From positions 803,501 to 867,500 of the forward strand of contig JAJOZX010000938.1 in the NCBI GenBank assembly GCA_023014485.1: 64,000 bases of DNA, given 5' to 3'. The notes under the pieces are model-generated. The model saw only the letters and a program-made list of their open reading frames with translations. It searched no databases and had not been told where the DNA came from. The DNA comes from Bathynomus jamesi. Its lineage: Eukaryota > Arthropoda > Malacostraca > Isopoda > Cirolanidae. The position numbers and the translations under genes are program-made. Below are positions 11,301-21,295 of the stretch, piece by piece (position 1 is the stretch's first letter; every line of letters begins with the position of its first letter).

Positions 11301-12382
11301 TTATTATTATTATTATTTTATTTTTGGGGGGGGGGGGGTTAAGTGCAAAGACGACTCCTAAAAAACTAGAAAACTATGAACATTACTCACAAATAACTAG
11401 ACCACTGACAAAATGAAAATTAACAGTATATCCAGTAAATAAAGGAGAAAAAAAATTTATTACAACAGAAAAGCTTCAAACAAGTGGTTCTCAAACTTTT
11501 TCCAACCAGATACCCATTGAATTATCAGATTATCAACCCAGACAAGCAGAGACAATTAATTATCAATGCCAATGCATTAACACTAATTCAATATAGTATG
11601 GTATAACGCTAGCTATTATAATTGATATCATTATTTAATAAGAAGTAAGCAATAACAACATATTAAATATACAATGATACTACACTGGACATTGTAAAAT
11701 TGTTGAACTTGACTAAGCCAATAAGCATTAGTACTAATTCAATATAGAATAGTACTGTAGTTGTTGATGTAAATCTGAAACGGTGTTTACTATATTAAGC
11801 ACAAAAGCATTAACACATCTCCATGCAGTCACATCATCACCCTCTCTGTCTTAACATCACCATGTAGTTGCATTAAAAAAAATCATGCAGTCATATCACC
11901 ATCACCATCGTAAGAGCACCACATAGTCATCCTAAAAAACTCACTCAGTCATATAGTTTATCATTATACACTTTATTATGCTTTATCATAATTATTTAAT
12001 GAAACATACCTCATGTATGTAGAGTCACAGTGTCAAGTGAACAAGACTTGGAATGTCAGTTGCAGCCAGCTGGCTATGCTCAACAAACTGATGACTAAAA
12101 CGTCAACAAACGTTCGCCTTTCGATGTAATTTTTATCAAATATTTAATTTTTCGTTTGTAAAGTTTGTATTGCCAATAAAAATAAAAATTTATTTTATAG
12201 TTGAAATTAACATTAAGCTGTTGTGATAGTTTGAACATTTTTTAAAATTTTTTCTTACTTTGGCGAATTTTTCATTTGGTTTGAAAACTTGTACTGGTAT
12301 TTCAACTCTCCCGATGACACCCCCCTCCTGGCTGTCACCCGGGGCGGACCGTCCCCCTCGCACCCCCCTTAGTACGCCACTG
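8348..12382. mobile_element. hAT-superfamily transposon (4,035 bp) inserted in the LINE
   Basis: Termini CAGGGGCGTACCTAAAG and CTTAGTACGCCACTG are imperfect inverted repeats with the hAT CAG start. The 8-bp duplication GTGGGCTG is present at 8340-8347 and 12383-12390 and is perfect. The transposase lies on the minus strand in several frames. The about 1.2 kb between its start and the right end (11202-12382) is AT-rich, with a poly-G run near 11328 and no other gene. Confidence 0.9.
8644..11201 (-). pseudogene. hAT transposase with TTF-type zinc finger, frameshifted
   Basis: Read from the right, the pieces are: an N-terminal segment starting near 11183-11201; a TTF-like zinc-finger piece (10510-10800, SPSKESLFCFCCRLL); a central RNase-H-like region (9594-10517) with ILFDSTPDVSH, GQGYDNAATMAG and FVPCANHSLNLC; a TRWSAHYDAVKPV helical insertion region (9002-9706); and a C-terminal dimerisation region (8644-9159) with SIASCERSFCKLKLIKN. 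The order and motifs fit hAT/ZMYM-type transposases. Overlapping shifted frames at about 9600-9700 and 9000-9160, plus a stop near 11019, show at least three lesions. Confidence 0.85.
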
Positions 12383-12743
12383 GTGGGCTGATCGGCTAAC
12401 CAACAACAACAACAACAACATTGAACTTTAATGAATTACATATATTTTATATTATTAACCTCTGCTCAATAAAAAACAAATTTCCATCATCAAAATAAAG
12501 AGAAAAATCATCATTCTAAGTTGAGAACTTACGAATAGTTAACAAAAACTTTATTTCCATTCCTTTCCATTCCTTTCTATTCACTTCTATTAATTAAACT
12601 TTTATTCAAAACAAGTTTGTAGCAATTAAATTTCTTCGGTTAACTTCAAAGAAACCTGGTTCACCATTGACACGACGAAAGTTGTTATATATAAATGAAT
12701 ACATACACACCCACATACACACACACACACACACACACATATA

Positions 12744-13004
12744 TAAAGAAGACTTTTCATGGCATTTACATTTCTCCTTGTCATTGGATTTCTCCTAAAT
12801 ATTAAATTGAAGCTCTGTAGAAGCAACCCGCATGATTATATATATTCAAGGTATGGACAAGATGGCCTCAGGGCTTATCGCCATGTTTGGAAGACTTCAC
12901 GAAAGTTTCGCATTAAAGAAGACTTTTCATGGCATTTACATTTCTCCTTGTCATTGGATTTCTCCTAAATATTAAATTGAAGCTCTGTAGAAGCAACCCG
13001 CATG

Positions 13005-13012
<8 letters not shown>
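12744..13012. repeat. 170-bp direct duplication
   Basis: The block starting TAAAGAAGACTTTTCATGGC at 12744 recurs at 12914, about 100 bp nearly identical, ending in a TATATA run. The second copy leads into a (TA)n tract and then a CCTGCCAATAAAGG sequence also found at 37410-37440 and 53200-53220, so this may be the 3' end of a SINE or LINE. Confidence 0.8.
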
Positions 13013-13046
<34 letters not shown>

Positions 13047-13116
13047 CTGTTTTATGGAATTTATATCCTGCCAATAAAGGAATCCTGCCAATTATGCATG
13101 TACGTTATAATACAAC

Positions 13117-13385
13117 AGATAGATTACGTAACACGGTGATTATGAAGGCTAAAGGTTATGCATGAATGAACATTGAATGGGCCTAGTAATGACACAGAAT
13201 GCACGTGCGTTTAGTACACTGAATAGAATGCGTAACACATTGATTAAGTAGGCTAAAGGTTATGCATGAATGAACATTAAATGGGCCTAGTATTGACACA
13301 GAATGCACGTGCGTTTAGTACACTGAATATAATGCGTAACCCTCTGATTAAGTAGGCTAAAGGTTATGCATGAATGAACATTGAA
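13117..13385. repeat. 104-bp tandem repeat, about 2.6 copies
   Basis: AGGCTAAAGGTTATGCATGA occurs at 13146, 13250 and 13354, a regular 104-bp spacing. The intervening sequence (GGGCCTAGTA, GACACAGAATGCACGTGCG) is also conserved. Copies differ by a few substitutions. It looks like a minisatellite with no coding potential. Confidence 0.85.
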
Positions 13386-13534
13386 TAAATGATGCAGGTA
13401 AATGATAATGAAAAATATGCACGTTAAACTGGTACACTGTAAATGGATTAGGTACGCTAGAATTACGCATAAGTGGCCTACTAAACAAGATGCTAGAACC
13501 TAATAATAATTGAAAGAAATGCTGTTACAATGAT

Positions 13535-13772
13535 TACACGGATATCATTTATATAAAGGCTTACACGAATATCATTTATATAAAGGCAATAATATGATGC
13601 CAAGTGAATTAGGCCTTCAGTAAGAGGATACTCAAATCTATCACATAAAATAAACGAATGTAAATATTTATATGAATGAAACACAATAGCTGATACTACG
13701 CGATTACGGTTTTGGTATGACACTTGAATTGGGAAATAGGCCTACAGTGACACTTGAATTGGGAAATAGGCC
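13535..13772. repeat. two short direct duplications
   Basis: About 25 bp ending ATATCATTTATATAAAGGC occurs twice in tandem near 13540-13588. About 30 bp (TGACACTTGAATTGGGAAAT) occurs twice in tandem at 13718-13771. Confidence 0.8.
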
Positions 13773-14794
13773 TACTGCGTTCTTTAACGAGAGTCAGTTG
13801 GAACGCTTAATTACACACTTTGGGAGTATAGCCTACCGTTCGGCGGTAGACTGGTGTAGGCTTCACGAGAGTTACTTAGAAAAGATGCACTTAGCTTACC
13901 GGGACGATGAAAACCTCTGTTGAATATGTGTTGAGGGTGAACCTGTTACTCTAGGCTCGCGGTGTCGTTGACCGTCCTATTGAAGCTGGTTGCCTAAGCG
14001 TTGGTCGTGTTGTTGCCTCTTGAGATGCCAGATGGCCTGAAAGTGATCTTGTAGACATAGGCCTGGGTGTTGCTGCCTCTTGGAAGTTTGTTCCGTAAGT
14101 CAAGATCTGATAGGCCTAATGAATTCTCGTTGACGGCCGTTTTTCGTAAAACGGTAAAAACTGAAGAGATATGGAGTGATTTGGGTTTGTAGCTTCGCCG
14201 TCGGGTCACGTAATGTGTCCTCCTTGAAGATGACTTCTCGTAGCGTTGAGCCTTACCGGTGCCCCCAAGGATGATTGTAAACCAGTTGAGGTGTGGTGAA
14301 AAGGGCCAATGAAAACGCCTCCAGCGGGAAAACTTCGCCTACTTCGAGCGATGATGCGTTCTTGGGTGAAGCGTGTTGAAGTGGTCGTGAAGGGAGCCGA
14401 CTAAAGCTGACGCTGTAACGACGTGAAGGATGAACTTACTAGATGAACGCACGAAGGGAGTGAGATTTGGTAGAAAACCTTACTTCATGATAGACTTCGT
14501 GTAGGCTCGACCGGAGTCTTGAAGGAACAGCGGGCCGCTCCTCCGGCGGGAAACCGGAGGGCGGTTGACGTGACGGGTTCGGCAAGTGAACAAACGAGAG
14601 TGAGTGAGGATGAATATCAGTGGAATCTCGCTTATATATATATCTCGGTGACGTGGACTTTCGCGCCATATCTTGAGACGCCTTCCACGCGTCCTTTAGT
14701 TGATAAGGGCTTGCTTTCGCGGGCCTTGGGAAGAAACAGACGTTTTCATTGTTTCGGATTCCTTGACCACGTGTGTCTTCCAAGAATGTTTGAT

Positions 14795-15388
14795 AGGGTG
14801 GATCGATTTTACATTTTTTTCGATTTCCATATTCTAATAGAGAAAGAAACTTGCGCATGCATGAGAAAATAGCCTCTGCAAAATCTTAGCTTAATAGGTA
14901 ATCATCTTCTGCCCCCGGCAGAGCGATGAAAATCATATTTTAGTAGTCAAAAACGTATTTTTAAACCCTAGTCTAGAGTCATAAAATTTTGCGTGTGTGT
15001 TATTTCTTGCCTAAGCAACGATATAAATGCTATGGGAAATATATAAATGCATTATTTAAGATAAAGAGCCGATCTGAAAATATGTATATTATACATATTT
15101 TCAGATCGGCTCTTTGTCTTAAATAATGCATTTATATATTTCCCATAGCATTTATATCGTTGCTTAGGCATGAAATAACACACACGCAAAATTTTATGAC
15201 CCTAGGCTAGGGTTTAAAAATACTTTTTTGACTACTAAAATATGATTTTCATCGCTCTGCCGGGGGCAGAAGATGATTACCTATGAAGCTAAGATTTTGC
15301 AGAGGCTATTTTCTCATGTTATGCGCAAGTTTTTGTCTCTATTAGAATATGGAAATAAAAAAAAATGTAAAATCGATCCACCCTAAAT
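14795..15388. mobile_element. non-autonomous hAT-like MITE (AGGGTGGATCG family), 594 bp
   Basis: Termini AGGGTGGATCGATTTTACAT and its complement, followed by TAAAT at the right end. The halves are inverted repeats over nearly their whole length, joined near 15090. The 8-bp duplication TGTTTGAT is at 14787-14794 and 15389-15396. The right arm has the empty site (single TGTTTGAT equivalent, within ATCATCAAACATTCTTGG near 56845-56865). It shares both ends with the coding element at 38104-40380. Confidence 0.9.
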
Positions 15389-15624
15389 TGTTTGATGATG
15401 GCGTGGAAGGAAGAATTTGTCTGTCTACTTGTTAGTCTATTTCTTTTCGGTCCGCTACATATATATATATATGTGCGGAACGCTCTTCTACACAAGCGTC
15501 TTCTTTACTTTAATTATACTGTGTTGTTTGCAGTTAAAATGTATATATGTACGGCATGTGAAGGTGCACCCTCATGACATTGGTTTCTACTCGTATGTAG
15601 GAGAATTACGACTTCGGATTGTTC

Positions 15625-15700
15625 GAGGTCCTTGGTGTAGTGGATAGCATATCTGACCGGCAATCGGATGATCCCGGGTTCGATTCCCGGTAGGTACCTC
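15625..15700 (+). repeat. tRNA-like SINE head
   Basis: Box A (TGGTGTAGTGGATAGCAT) and box B (GGTTCGATTCC) of a polymerase III promoter are clear. A partial cloverleaf folds: 6 of 7 acceptor pairs, anticodon stem TCTGA/TCGGA with loop CCGGCAA, T stem CCGGG/CCCGG. The anticodon would be GGC (Ala), but base 33 is C instead of U. Downstream sequence (GCGGAACGCTCTTCTACACA) repeats at 15472, 15733 and 15777, as expected for SINE body copies. Confidence 0.6.
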
Positions 15701-15856
15701 ATTTTTCATTTGTTCGTTCTCCCTCCTCATCTTGTGCGGAACGCTCTTCTACACAAGCGTCGTTCTTTACATCCTCATCTTGTGCGGAACGCTCTTCTAC
15801 ACAAGCGTCGTTCTTTACATTAATTATACTGTGTTGTTTGCAGTTAAACTGTGTAT

Positions 15857-17415
15857 ATACAGGGTCTGTCAAAAAACTAAGCCAAATTCAAACCTTTATT
15901 AAAACAAAACCATTTATCTAATTAAGTTAAATTTTTTACACAATAAAGTATAGGTAATCACCTATTAACTTTTAAATTTTTATGACGATATCTTCAGAAT
16001 TGTTAATTTTATTAATAATTAACTAAAAAGTGAGATTCTCCTATTTAACATGAACATTTTTTTTTACGATATACTGTACATAATTTTTAGTTTAATAAAA
16101 TTAAAAGAACTGTTCAATATGATTCCCTTGCATTTCTATCACTTTTTTTAATCTTGGTCTGAATTCGTCTATTGCTCGATTTATTTGCTCTTGGGGTAGC
16201 TCTTGCGATAATCAACTCACGCAAATGATTGACATCCCTTATTCTGTTCCTATACACTCTCTCTGCCAAGTTTTCCCATATTCCGTAGTCTGCAGGGTTT
16301 AGGTCAGGGCTGTTAGGTGGCCAATTATTCGGTTCCAGAAATTCAGGCACATTCTTTTTCAAATATTCGATGGTTGCTTTGGCAGTATGTGATGTTGCAC
16401 CATCTTGTTGAAAAATAAAGTAACCTTGACTAGCCAAGTTTCTCATTTCTGGAAGCATTTTCTCAGCAGGGTATTTGAATAATATTGAGCATTAATTTTC
16501 ACTCCTGGCTCAGTAAAAAATATTGAAGTTTTTCCCAACTTGGACACCAACAGAAACCATGACGCTAGAAGAAAAGTGACTCCTTGTTGCGTACAGTCTT
16601 TCATCTTGGATTTCATTTTTTTTCGCAACATCAGAATAAACCCAGTCATTCCGTGAGTTTCTTGGTCGCTCTACCGTAAAACGTTTTTCATCCGTAAAAA
16701 GTGTCTTGGAAAGTTTATCTTCAGTTAATATACGTAAAATACGTTTGAATTTCTCAACTCTTTTCTGACAGTTTACTTCTGACAATCTTTGTCTATGCAC
16801 TCTTTTAAATGGTTTAAATTGCAGATCAGATTTAATAATCCTTCTTACGCTTGATTCTGATATTTCTAGTTCTTTTGATATTTGAGCAGGTGTCATGTGA
16901 CTACCAGGTCGATCCTCTTGACTAAGGATACGTTCCTCCACTTTCTGAATATTTTCATCTACTCTAACTGATTTTGGTCGCCCACTACCAGCCTTCCTTT
17001 CAATGCTTCCTGTTTCATCGCTAGTTCTCAATAAGTAATCTAAACCCATCTAGTCCATCCTTTATAATCGAATTCAGAAAGTAATTTCCTTGCACTATAA
17101 CCTTTTTCAACTCTATAATGCTTTATAATTATTTTATCTTCATGTGAGAATGGAATATTTAGAGGTATTCACGAAAATTTTTAAATCTAAACAAATTCTG
17201 AAAAAGAGAAAAAAGAAGATATTACATAATGAGAAAAACTGAAATTTTCGCAATCTGTAGAAATAACCGCATAACTCCTAAAATATTTGAAATAAAGTTA
17301 TAAAATTATCACAGATTATTTATGAGCCTTTTATTTATTTAGTGCAAAAAAATATTTGAAATCTCTATGAAATTGTGCATTTTATAGAGATTTCAAATTG
17401 GCATAGTTTTTTTGA
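15857..17415. mobile_element. Tc1/mariner element, about 1.56 kb
   Basis: Termini CAGGGTCTGTCAAAAAACTA and its near complement (TAGTTTTTTTGACAGACCCTG). It is inserted in a TATATA tract, so the TA duplication is ambiguous. The transposase is on the minus strand in three overlapping frames. It is absent from the equivalent place in the right arm near 56430. Confidence 0.85.
16114..17049 (-). pseudogene. Tc1/mariner transposase, frameshifted
   Basis: N-terminal part (16510-17049) has GSGRPKSVRV (hook motif), a helix-turn-helix MTPAQISKELEISESSVRR, and FTDEKRF with the first catalytic Asp. The C-terminal part (16114-16458) has FIFQQDGATSHT (second Asp) and NWPPNSPDLNPADYGIW (third Asp). The frame shifts at least twice between about 16440 and 16650, and the start codon region near 17050 has no clear ATG upstream of the hook. 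This is a once-complete transposase, now broken. Confidence 0.85.
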
Positions 17416-17422
17416 CAGACCC

Positions 17423-17491
<69 letters not shown>

Positions 17492-17499
17492 TATATATA

Positions 17500-18561
17500 T
17501 TAGGGTTTCTTTCCCGGGATCTCGGGATCCCGGCTGTTTTTATTGGATTTGAAAATCCCTGGAAGTGGACAAATATCCCGGGAAATCCTGGGATTTAAAA
17601 TGACTTAATTTATTTTTTATTGATTTATTTGTTTTTCTATTGTTATTAGAAGGCTCTTGGGTAGAATTAAAGAAAACTGCATAATATTTGCCACATTTTA
17701 TTCTACTTTTCTGCTTTCTTAAATGAACACCTACTAGCATTAGCAACTTAGAGCAATCTAAAAGTGGGCCCGTATGCCAAAAACTGTCCGAGGAAATGTC
17801 GCTAGGGCTGCGTATAATACAAGGAACCGAGTCTTAGTATATTATCTAGCGATCGCAGGCAACTCATCTTGCATGCAACTTGTTACTGACCCACAGACAG
17901 CGTTGCCAGACGTACGATAATTATCGCATATATACGATAATTATGACTTTCGTACGATGTTTTGAATGTAATATTATTTGTTTTGAATTGTGATATTGAA
18001 TTTCAATTTCACTACTTTTTTTTTACAAAGCTGGGCTACTTTTTGTCAAATAGTTCTGGCAACTTTCTTGCAGTGTTTCCAGAAATTTTTAGCCAAATTA
18101 TGTTAAACCTGCTGCTAAATTATGCTAAATCGCCTAAAATTATGCTAAACCTGTTTCCATTTTATGCTAAAAATATCCTAAATAATTATTTTAATTTTAT
18201 GGGCTATTTTTAGAGAAGAAAATACATAAAAATGCTCATTTTCTTAATTTTAGTCAGTTTAGCTGCTTTTATAATAAACTCTGTATCAAAAAAGAAAAAA
18301 AAAGGGTTTAAAAAATTGTAGAGAAAGATATAATTTTCAGTATTCTTTCTACATCAAAAATAAAAAGGCATACTAATGTCACTCACTAAATAATCATAAT
18401 ATATGAAACCATTCTTATTTCCTGAGTACCCATGATAAATATTATGTTTAATAAATAATAAATAGCTACCACTGATTGGTAAACTCAATTCAAGTATTAC
18501 AATGCAAAAGTGGTCATCTAAGCATAAGTAGTTGGTTATGCCAATTCTAAAAAGGTATTTT
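17500..18561. mobile_element. CCCGGGA-rich repeat element, left portion
   Basis: Begins in a TA tract with TTAGGGTTTCTTTCCCGGGA. The other end is at 37300-37395 (right end reading TTAGAGTTTCTCC on the opposite strand), so the Polinton sits inside it. The uninterrupted right-arm copy is about 1.2 kb (53250-54470). No coding frame is recognised. Imperfect TIRs rich in CCCGGGA suggest a non-autonomous DNA transposon. Confidence 0.55.
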
Positions 18562-18894
18562 GTCACTAGTAGTATAGCCGCAAAAGGGGAGAGTGCAGGA
18601 ATGTTGCAAGTGATTACGTAATGTTGCAAAGGGGGTCGGGGGTGTTGCGAAGGGGGGGTGTTGGGAAAAAAAATTACCCCAAAGGGGGATGCTGCAGGTG
18701 CAACATGAAGCTTGGAGGCGGCGTTATCCCCCAAGAGAAAGGAGAGAAAGGAGGAGAGAAAGGAGGAGGAGAGGTGTTCACCTGGCAGGAGCCAGATACC
18801 ATTGTATACATTTAGAATTCCGCTAGTAGGTTTAGAAGGCGTAACATGTCATAATTAGAATTAAGTAAAACAACATTGCATCATTCTGTTTATT

Positions 18895-19203
18895 ATAAAT
18901 ATATAGAAAATAAATATACATTTCAATAATAAGAAATATATACACACACACACAATTATGGAGATATATAGAAATAAATATACATTTCAATAATAGAAAT
19001 ATGCATATAATCATAACAGTACAGGAGATATATAGAAATAAATATACATTTCAATAATAATTGAGGAATATGTATATAATCAAAAAAATATATACACACA
19101 CAATTATGGAGATATATAGAAATAAATATACATTTCAATAATAATAGAAATATGCATATAATCATAACTACAGGAGAAATATCAAGCAAAATATATAAAT
19201 ACA
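18895..19203. repeat. short tandem repeats at the Polinton left end
   Basis: The segment ATATATAGAAATAAATATAC followed by ATTTCAATAAT recurs at least four times with irregular 60-85 bp spacing, separated by (CA)n stubs. It lies between the left TIR and the stop codon of the first minus-strand gene. Confidence 0.8.
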
Positions 19204-19205
19204 TT

Positions 19206-19547
19206 TCACTTTTTCAAAATACTAAACTCGCACTTAATCGAGTTTACAATTACATCACTATTGCTCTCCATTACGCAGTATATGCGGTTTAATAATATTT
19301 CACCGCTTAAAGTATAGGGAAATCTGTATTCGATATGAAGGGCTTTCATATCGTTCAGTACTATTTTTGTTCCCACTTTACAACCGGTTGGTAAATCATC
19401 TTTAAATACGTCTAGAATACAATCAAAAGCACGCACAAAGAGTTCATCGTTAGCTACATTATTAAACACAAGTTTATAAGCACGCTTTTCCAATCGAGGG
19501 TTTATTTCTACCGACTCGAGCTTTTCAATCGTGAACTCACTCAACAT
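19206..19547 (-). CDS. Polinton small protein, unknown function (113 aa)
   Basis: Open frame beginning MLSEFTIEKLESVE and ending in a Cys/Lys tail. It is mixed alpha/beta in composition, with no membrane segment or cysteine cluster. The start overlaps the stop of the upstream 248-aa gene by 11 bases, the compact spacing seen across this element. I do not recognise the family. Because it is intact and packed against its neighbour, it is likely a genuine Polinton gene. Confidence 0.55.
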   Translation of the reverse strand: MLSEFTIEKLESVEINPRLEKRAYKLVFNNVANDELFVRAFDCILDVFKDDLPTGCKVGTKIVLNDMKALHIEYRFPYTLSGEILLNRIYCVMESNSDVIVNSIKCEFSILKK

Positions 19548-20283
19548 AGCGGCAATTGAAATAATCTTCTAAATCGTTACAACAACTGCGCGTTATATAA
19601 AGAAACAGTTCTTCAGGGTGAACGGTGTAGGTGAGCTCAGCCTTGTACCGATCAATTGCTTTGTACCAAAGTTCATGGTATTTCAAAGAGTCTAAACTTT
19701 TTAAATAAACGTCCAGCTCTAGACCATTCTCACCAGCCCTACACTCGGTAAACCCATCGAGCAGAGCGGTGTATGCGTATTCAAGTACTGTATCAAAATA
19801 AAGCATATCCGTAACAAGCGCGTCTAATATAGGTTTCAGCTTGCGGAATCCGACGATTTCAAACATTCTGTCGAGGATGAAACGGTTTCGCGTAGGAACA
19901 AGAGCGTTATTATCAGAAGCATTCTTCCACATCAGCCGTATATCAATGCACGGCCGATCGTTATTTATACACAACGTACATACAACGGCGTATGAGGGTG
20001 CGTCACTAATCTGCTCTCTTCTTGTACCTACGTTAGCAGGTATTTTATAACGATCTTCACTCCACTTCTCAACTATCACGAAGATTCTATTCATCTCCTC
20101 GACACTTAAATAAACCCGTTTGTTTGTTTGTCTACATTCCGTTTCCAGTACATAGCAAACGGTACCGGATTTACGCCTGAACACGCGCAACGATTTCGTC
20201 ACGGACACATCGTACGAGGCGTTGAGAATGCTGCTCAAAGGAAGTTCCATCGTATTCGAGGAGCGCACGTCCACTCGGTTCAA
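19537..20283 (-). CDS. Polinton protein, unknown function (248 aa), possible ssDNA-binding-like N terminus
   Basis: Residues 25-80 read as alternating short strands with basic and aromatic residues (KSLRVFRRKSG, CYVLETECRQ, RVYLSVEEMNRI) followed by a helix. This loosely resembles the PC4/single-stranded-DNA-binding layout, but it is a weak visual impression. The rest is acidic and helical. ATG at 20283; a methionine 11 residues further in is an alternative start. It probably belongs to a minus-strand replication module with polymerase B. Confidence 0.5.
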   Translation of the reverse strand: MNRVDVRSSNTMELPLSSILNASYDVSVTKSLRVFRRKSGTVCYVLETECRQTNKRVYLSVEEMNRIFVIVEKWSEDRYKIPANVGTRREQISDAPSYAVVCTLCINNDRPCIDIRLMWKNASDNNALVPTRNRFILDRMFEIVGFRKLKPILDALVTDMLYFDTVLEYAYTALLDGFTECRAGENGLELDVYLKSLDSLKYHELWYKAIDRYKAELTYTVHPEELFLYITRSCCNDLEDYFNCRYVE

Positions 20284-20504
20284 GCTCTGAAATAACTATG
20301 AGCCGTGTGAGGCACGCAGGTAGGCAGGAACGGTTCGACGGGACGGCTGACTCGATGATACGTGAATGGGGTTGTTCGAACTCGTATGATCCGCCAGTCG
20401 CACCGAATTGTTGTACATATTTGTTTTTCCGGTACAAGAATTAATTTCATCACTACCAGCCTACGCACCAGACAGTTTACCTCAGGATAAGAACTAGGCA
20501 CATT

Positions 20505-21110
20505 TTATGTTTTACTAAACATCTTCACACTCCGGCGCACTATTCTATTTAAGAGGAACATATGCTCATATTTTTCATTTCTGCCAATCAAACGATACTC
20601 GTCTCTAAATTCTGTTAAAAACTCACTCAGGGCACTAGCCACAACCTCACAACGAATCTCATCATGATATACATTAATATAGTGATAAAAATACTTAAGA
20701 TTGTCCATGATCACGAGATTCACATTTTCAGTCGTAGGGTATGAGTAATCGACATGGTGTAGCATAACGTAATACCGCTTGTCACACCACCCATCCGCAA
20801 GACTCATTATCCATACCTGCTGCTTCTCTTCTGCACGCGTTGTTTCTTTTACTTCACGGTATATGTGAGACTTTATAAAGTTTAGCTCTTCAGCATACTT
20901 CAGCACATCGTCTGTGCAACGAAAGCCTTCAACGGTCTCACCAGAACATCCGTAGAGTATTTGTACATCTTGGAACTTCGCACAATCGAATGTGGTTTTA
21001 AAAGAGGCATAGGAGGGAGGAATAGGAAGTTTTTCGGTATCCACCACATCCTGGCACTTTGCTGAATACCATTTCAAAAACGTTGTACAAGCAATATTAA
21101 AGGTAGCCAT
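20505..21110 (-). CDS. Polinton protein, unknown function (201 aa)
   Basis: Starts MATFNIACTTFLKWYSAK and is open to TAA at 20505. The sequence is rich in Tyr, Glu and Lys with several DEY/HDE clusters and no obvious membrane or zinc motif. It lies upstream of the 248-aa gene on the same strand, 221 bases away; the gap holds short overlapping frames I cannot support. Just 5' is a (CA)n tract (21244-21293). Family not recognised. Confidence 0.5.
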   Translation of the reverse strand: MATFNIACTTFLKWYSAKCQDVVDTEKLPIPPSYASFKTTFDCAKFQDVQILYGCSGETVEGFRCTDDVLKYAEELNFIKSHIYREVKETTRAEEKQQVWIMSLADGWCDKRYYVMLHHVDYSYPTTENVNLVIMDNLKYFYHYINVYHDEIRCEVVASALSEFLTEFRDEYRLIGRNEKYEHMFLLNRIVRRSVKMFSKT

Positions 21111-21241
21111 TTGAATACACGTATGATCTTTTCTTCTGAATACACGTCTGATCTCTCGGGCTTACTGCAGTCGACTGACCACGCAGGGACTCCCAGATAG
21201 TAGCATGACTCATTGTCTTACAGTGGGGGGAGCTTAAAACT

Positions 21242-21243
<2 letters not shown>

Positions 21244-21293
<50 letters not shown>
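21244..21293. repeat. (CA)n microsatellite
   Basis: About 25 CA units. It lies in the stretch where the 3' end of polymerase B should be, next to the truncation point. Confidence 0.95.

Positions 21294-21295
<2 letters not shown>

Larger units (their letters stand above)
4821..12425 (+). mobile_element. decayed non-LTR retrotransposon (jockey/CR1-type) split by a hAT element
   Basis: In order: a 2A-like motif (5090-5131), an apurinic endonuclease domain (about 5230-5917), reverse transcriptase (about 6500-7635) and a C-terminal Cys/His knuckle region (7649-8362). The hAT element at 8348-12382 follows, and then the last codons of the frame plus a (CAA)n tail ending near 12420. The 5' end is uncertain. 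Several frame breaks make it inactive. Clade assignment is tentative. Confidence 0.75.
12426..14597. other. intergenic region built of short tandem duplications
   Basis: Apart from the direct repeats listed separately and a (CA)n run near 12715-12740, there is no recognisable gene. Reading frames at 13717-13923 and 14439-14858 are not supported by any family motif. Confidence 0.45.
14598..18567 (+). repeat. left arm of giant inverted duplication, outer segment
   Basis: From about 14598 this sequence matches, in reverse complement, the right arm starting near 57040 and running down to 53390. The match is interrupted here by a 594-bp MITE (14795-15388) and a Tc1-like element (about 15857-17415), both missing from the right arm. 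It continues after the Polinton at 37239. Shared landmarks include the tRNA-like SINE head and the CCCGGGA-rich element. Confidence 0.8.

Noticed and set aside
13007..13046. TA-rich tract as a promoter
   Set aside because: Simple (TA)n microsatellite with no downstream gene; several identical tracts occur in the window.
14439..14858. 139-residue frame (minus) and 117-residue frame (plus) as host genes
   Set aside because: They overlap each other and the 594-bp MITE boundary at 14795, and have no family motif.
15625..15700. Functional tRNA gene
   Set aside because: Acceptor mismatch, C at position 33, two mirrored copies each followed by a repeated SINE body. A SINE head is simpler.
18956..19204. 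Hydrophobic minus-strand frames as membrane proteins
   Set aside because: They arise from AT-rich tandem repeats at the Polinton left end.
20171..20501. Two frames of 73 and 88 codons between Polinton genes
   Set aside because: They overlap each other and the start of the 248-aa gene and lack a convincing signature.
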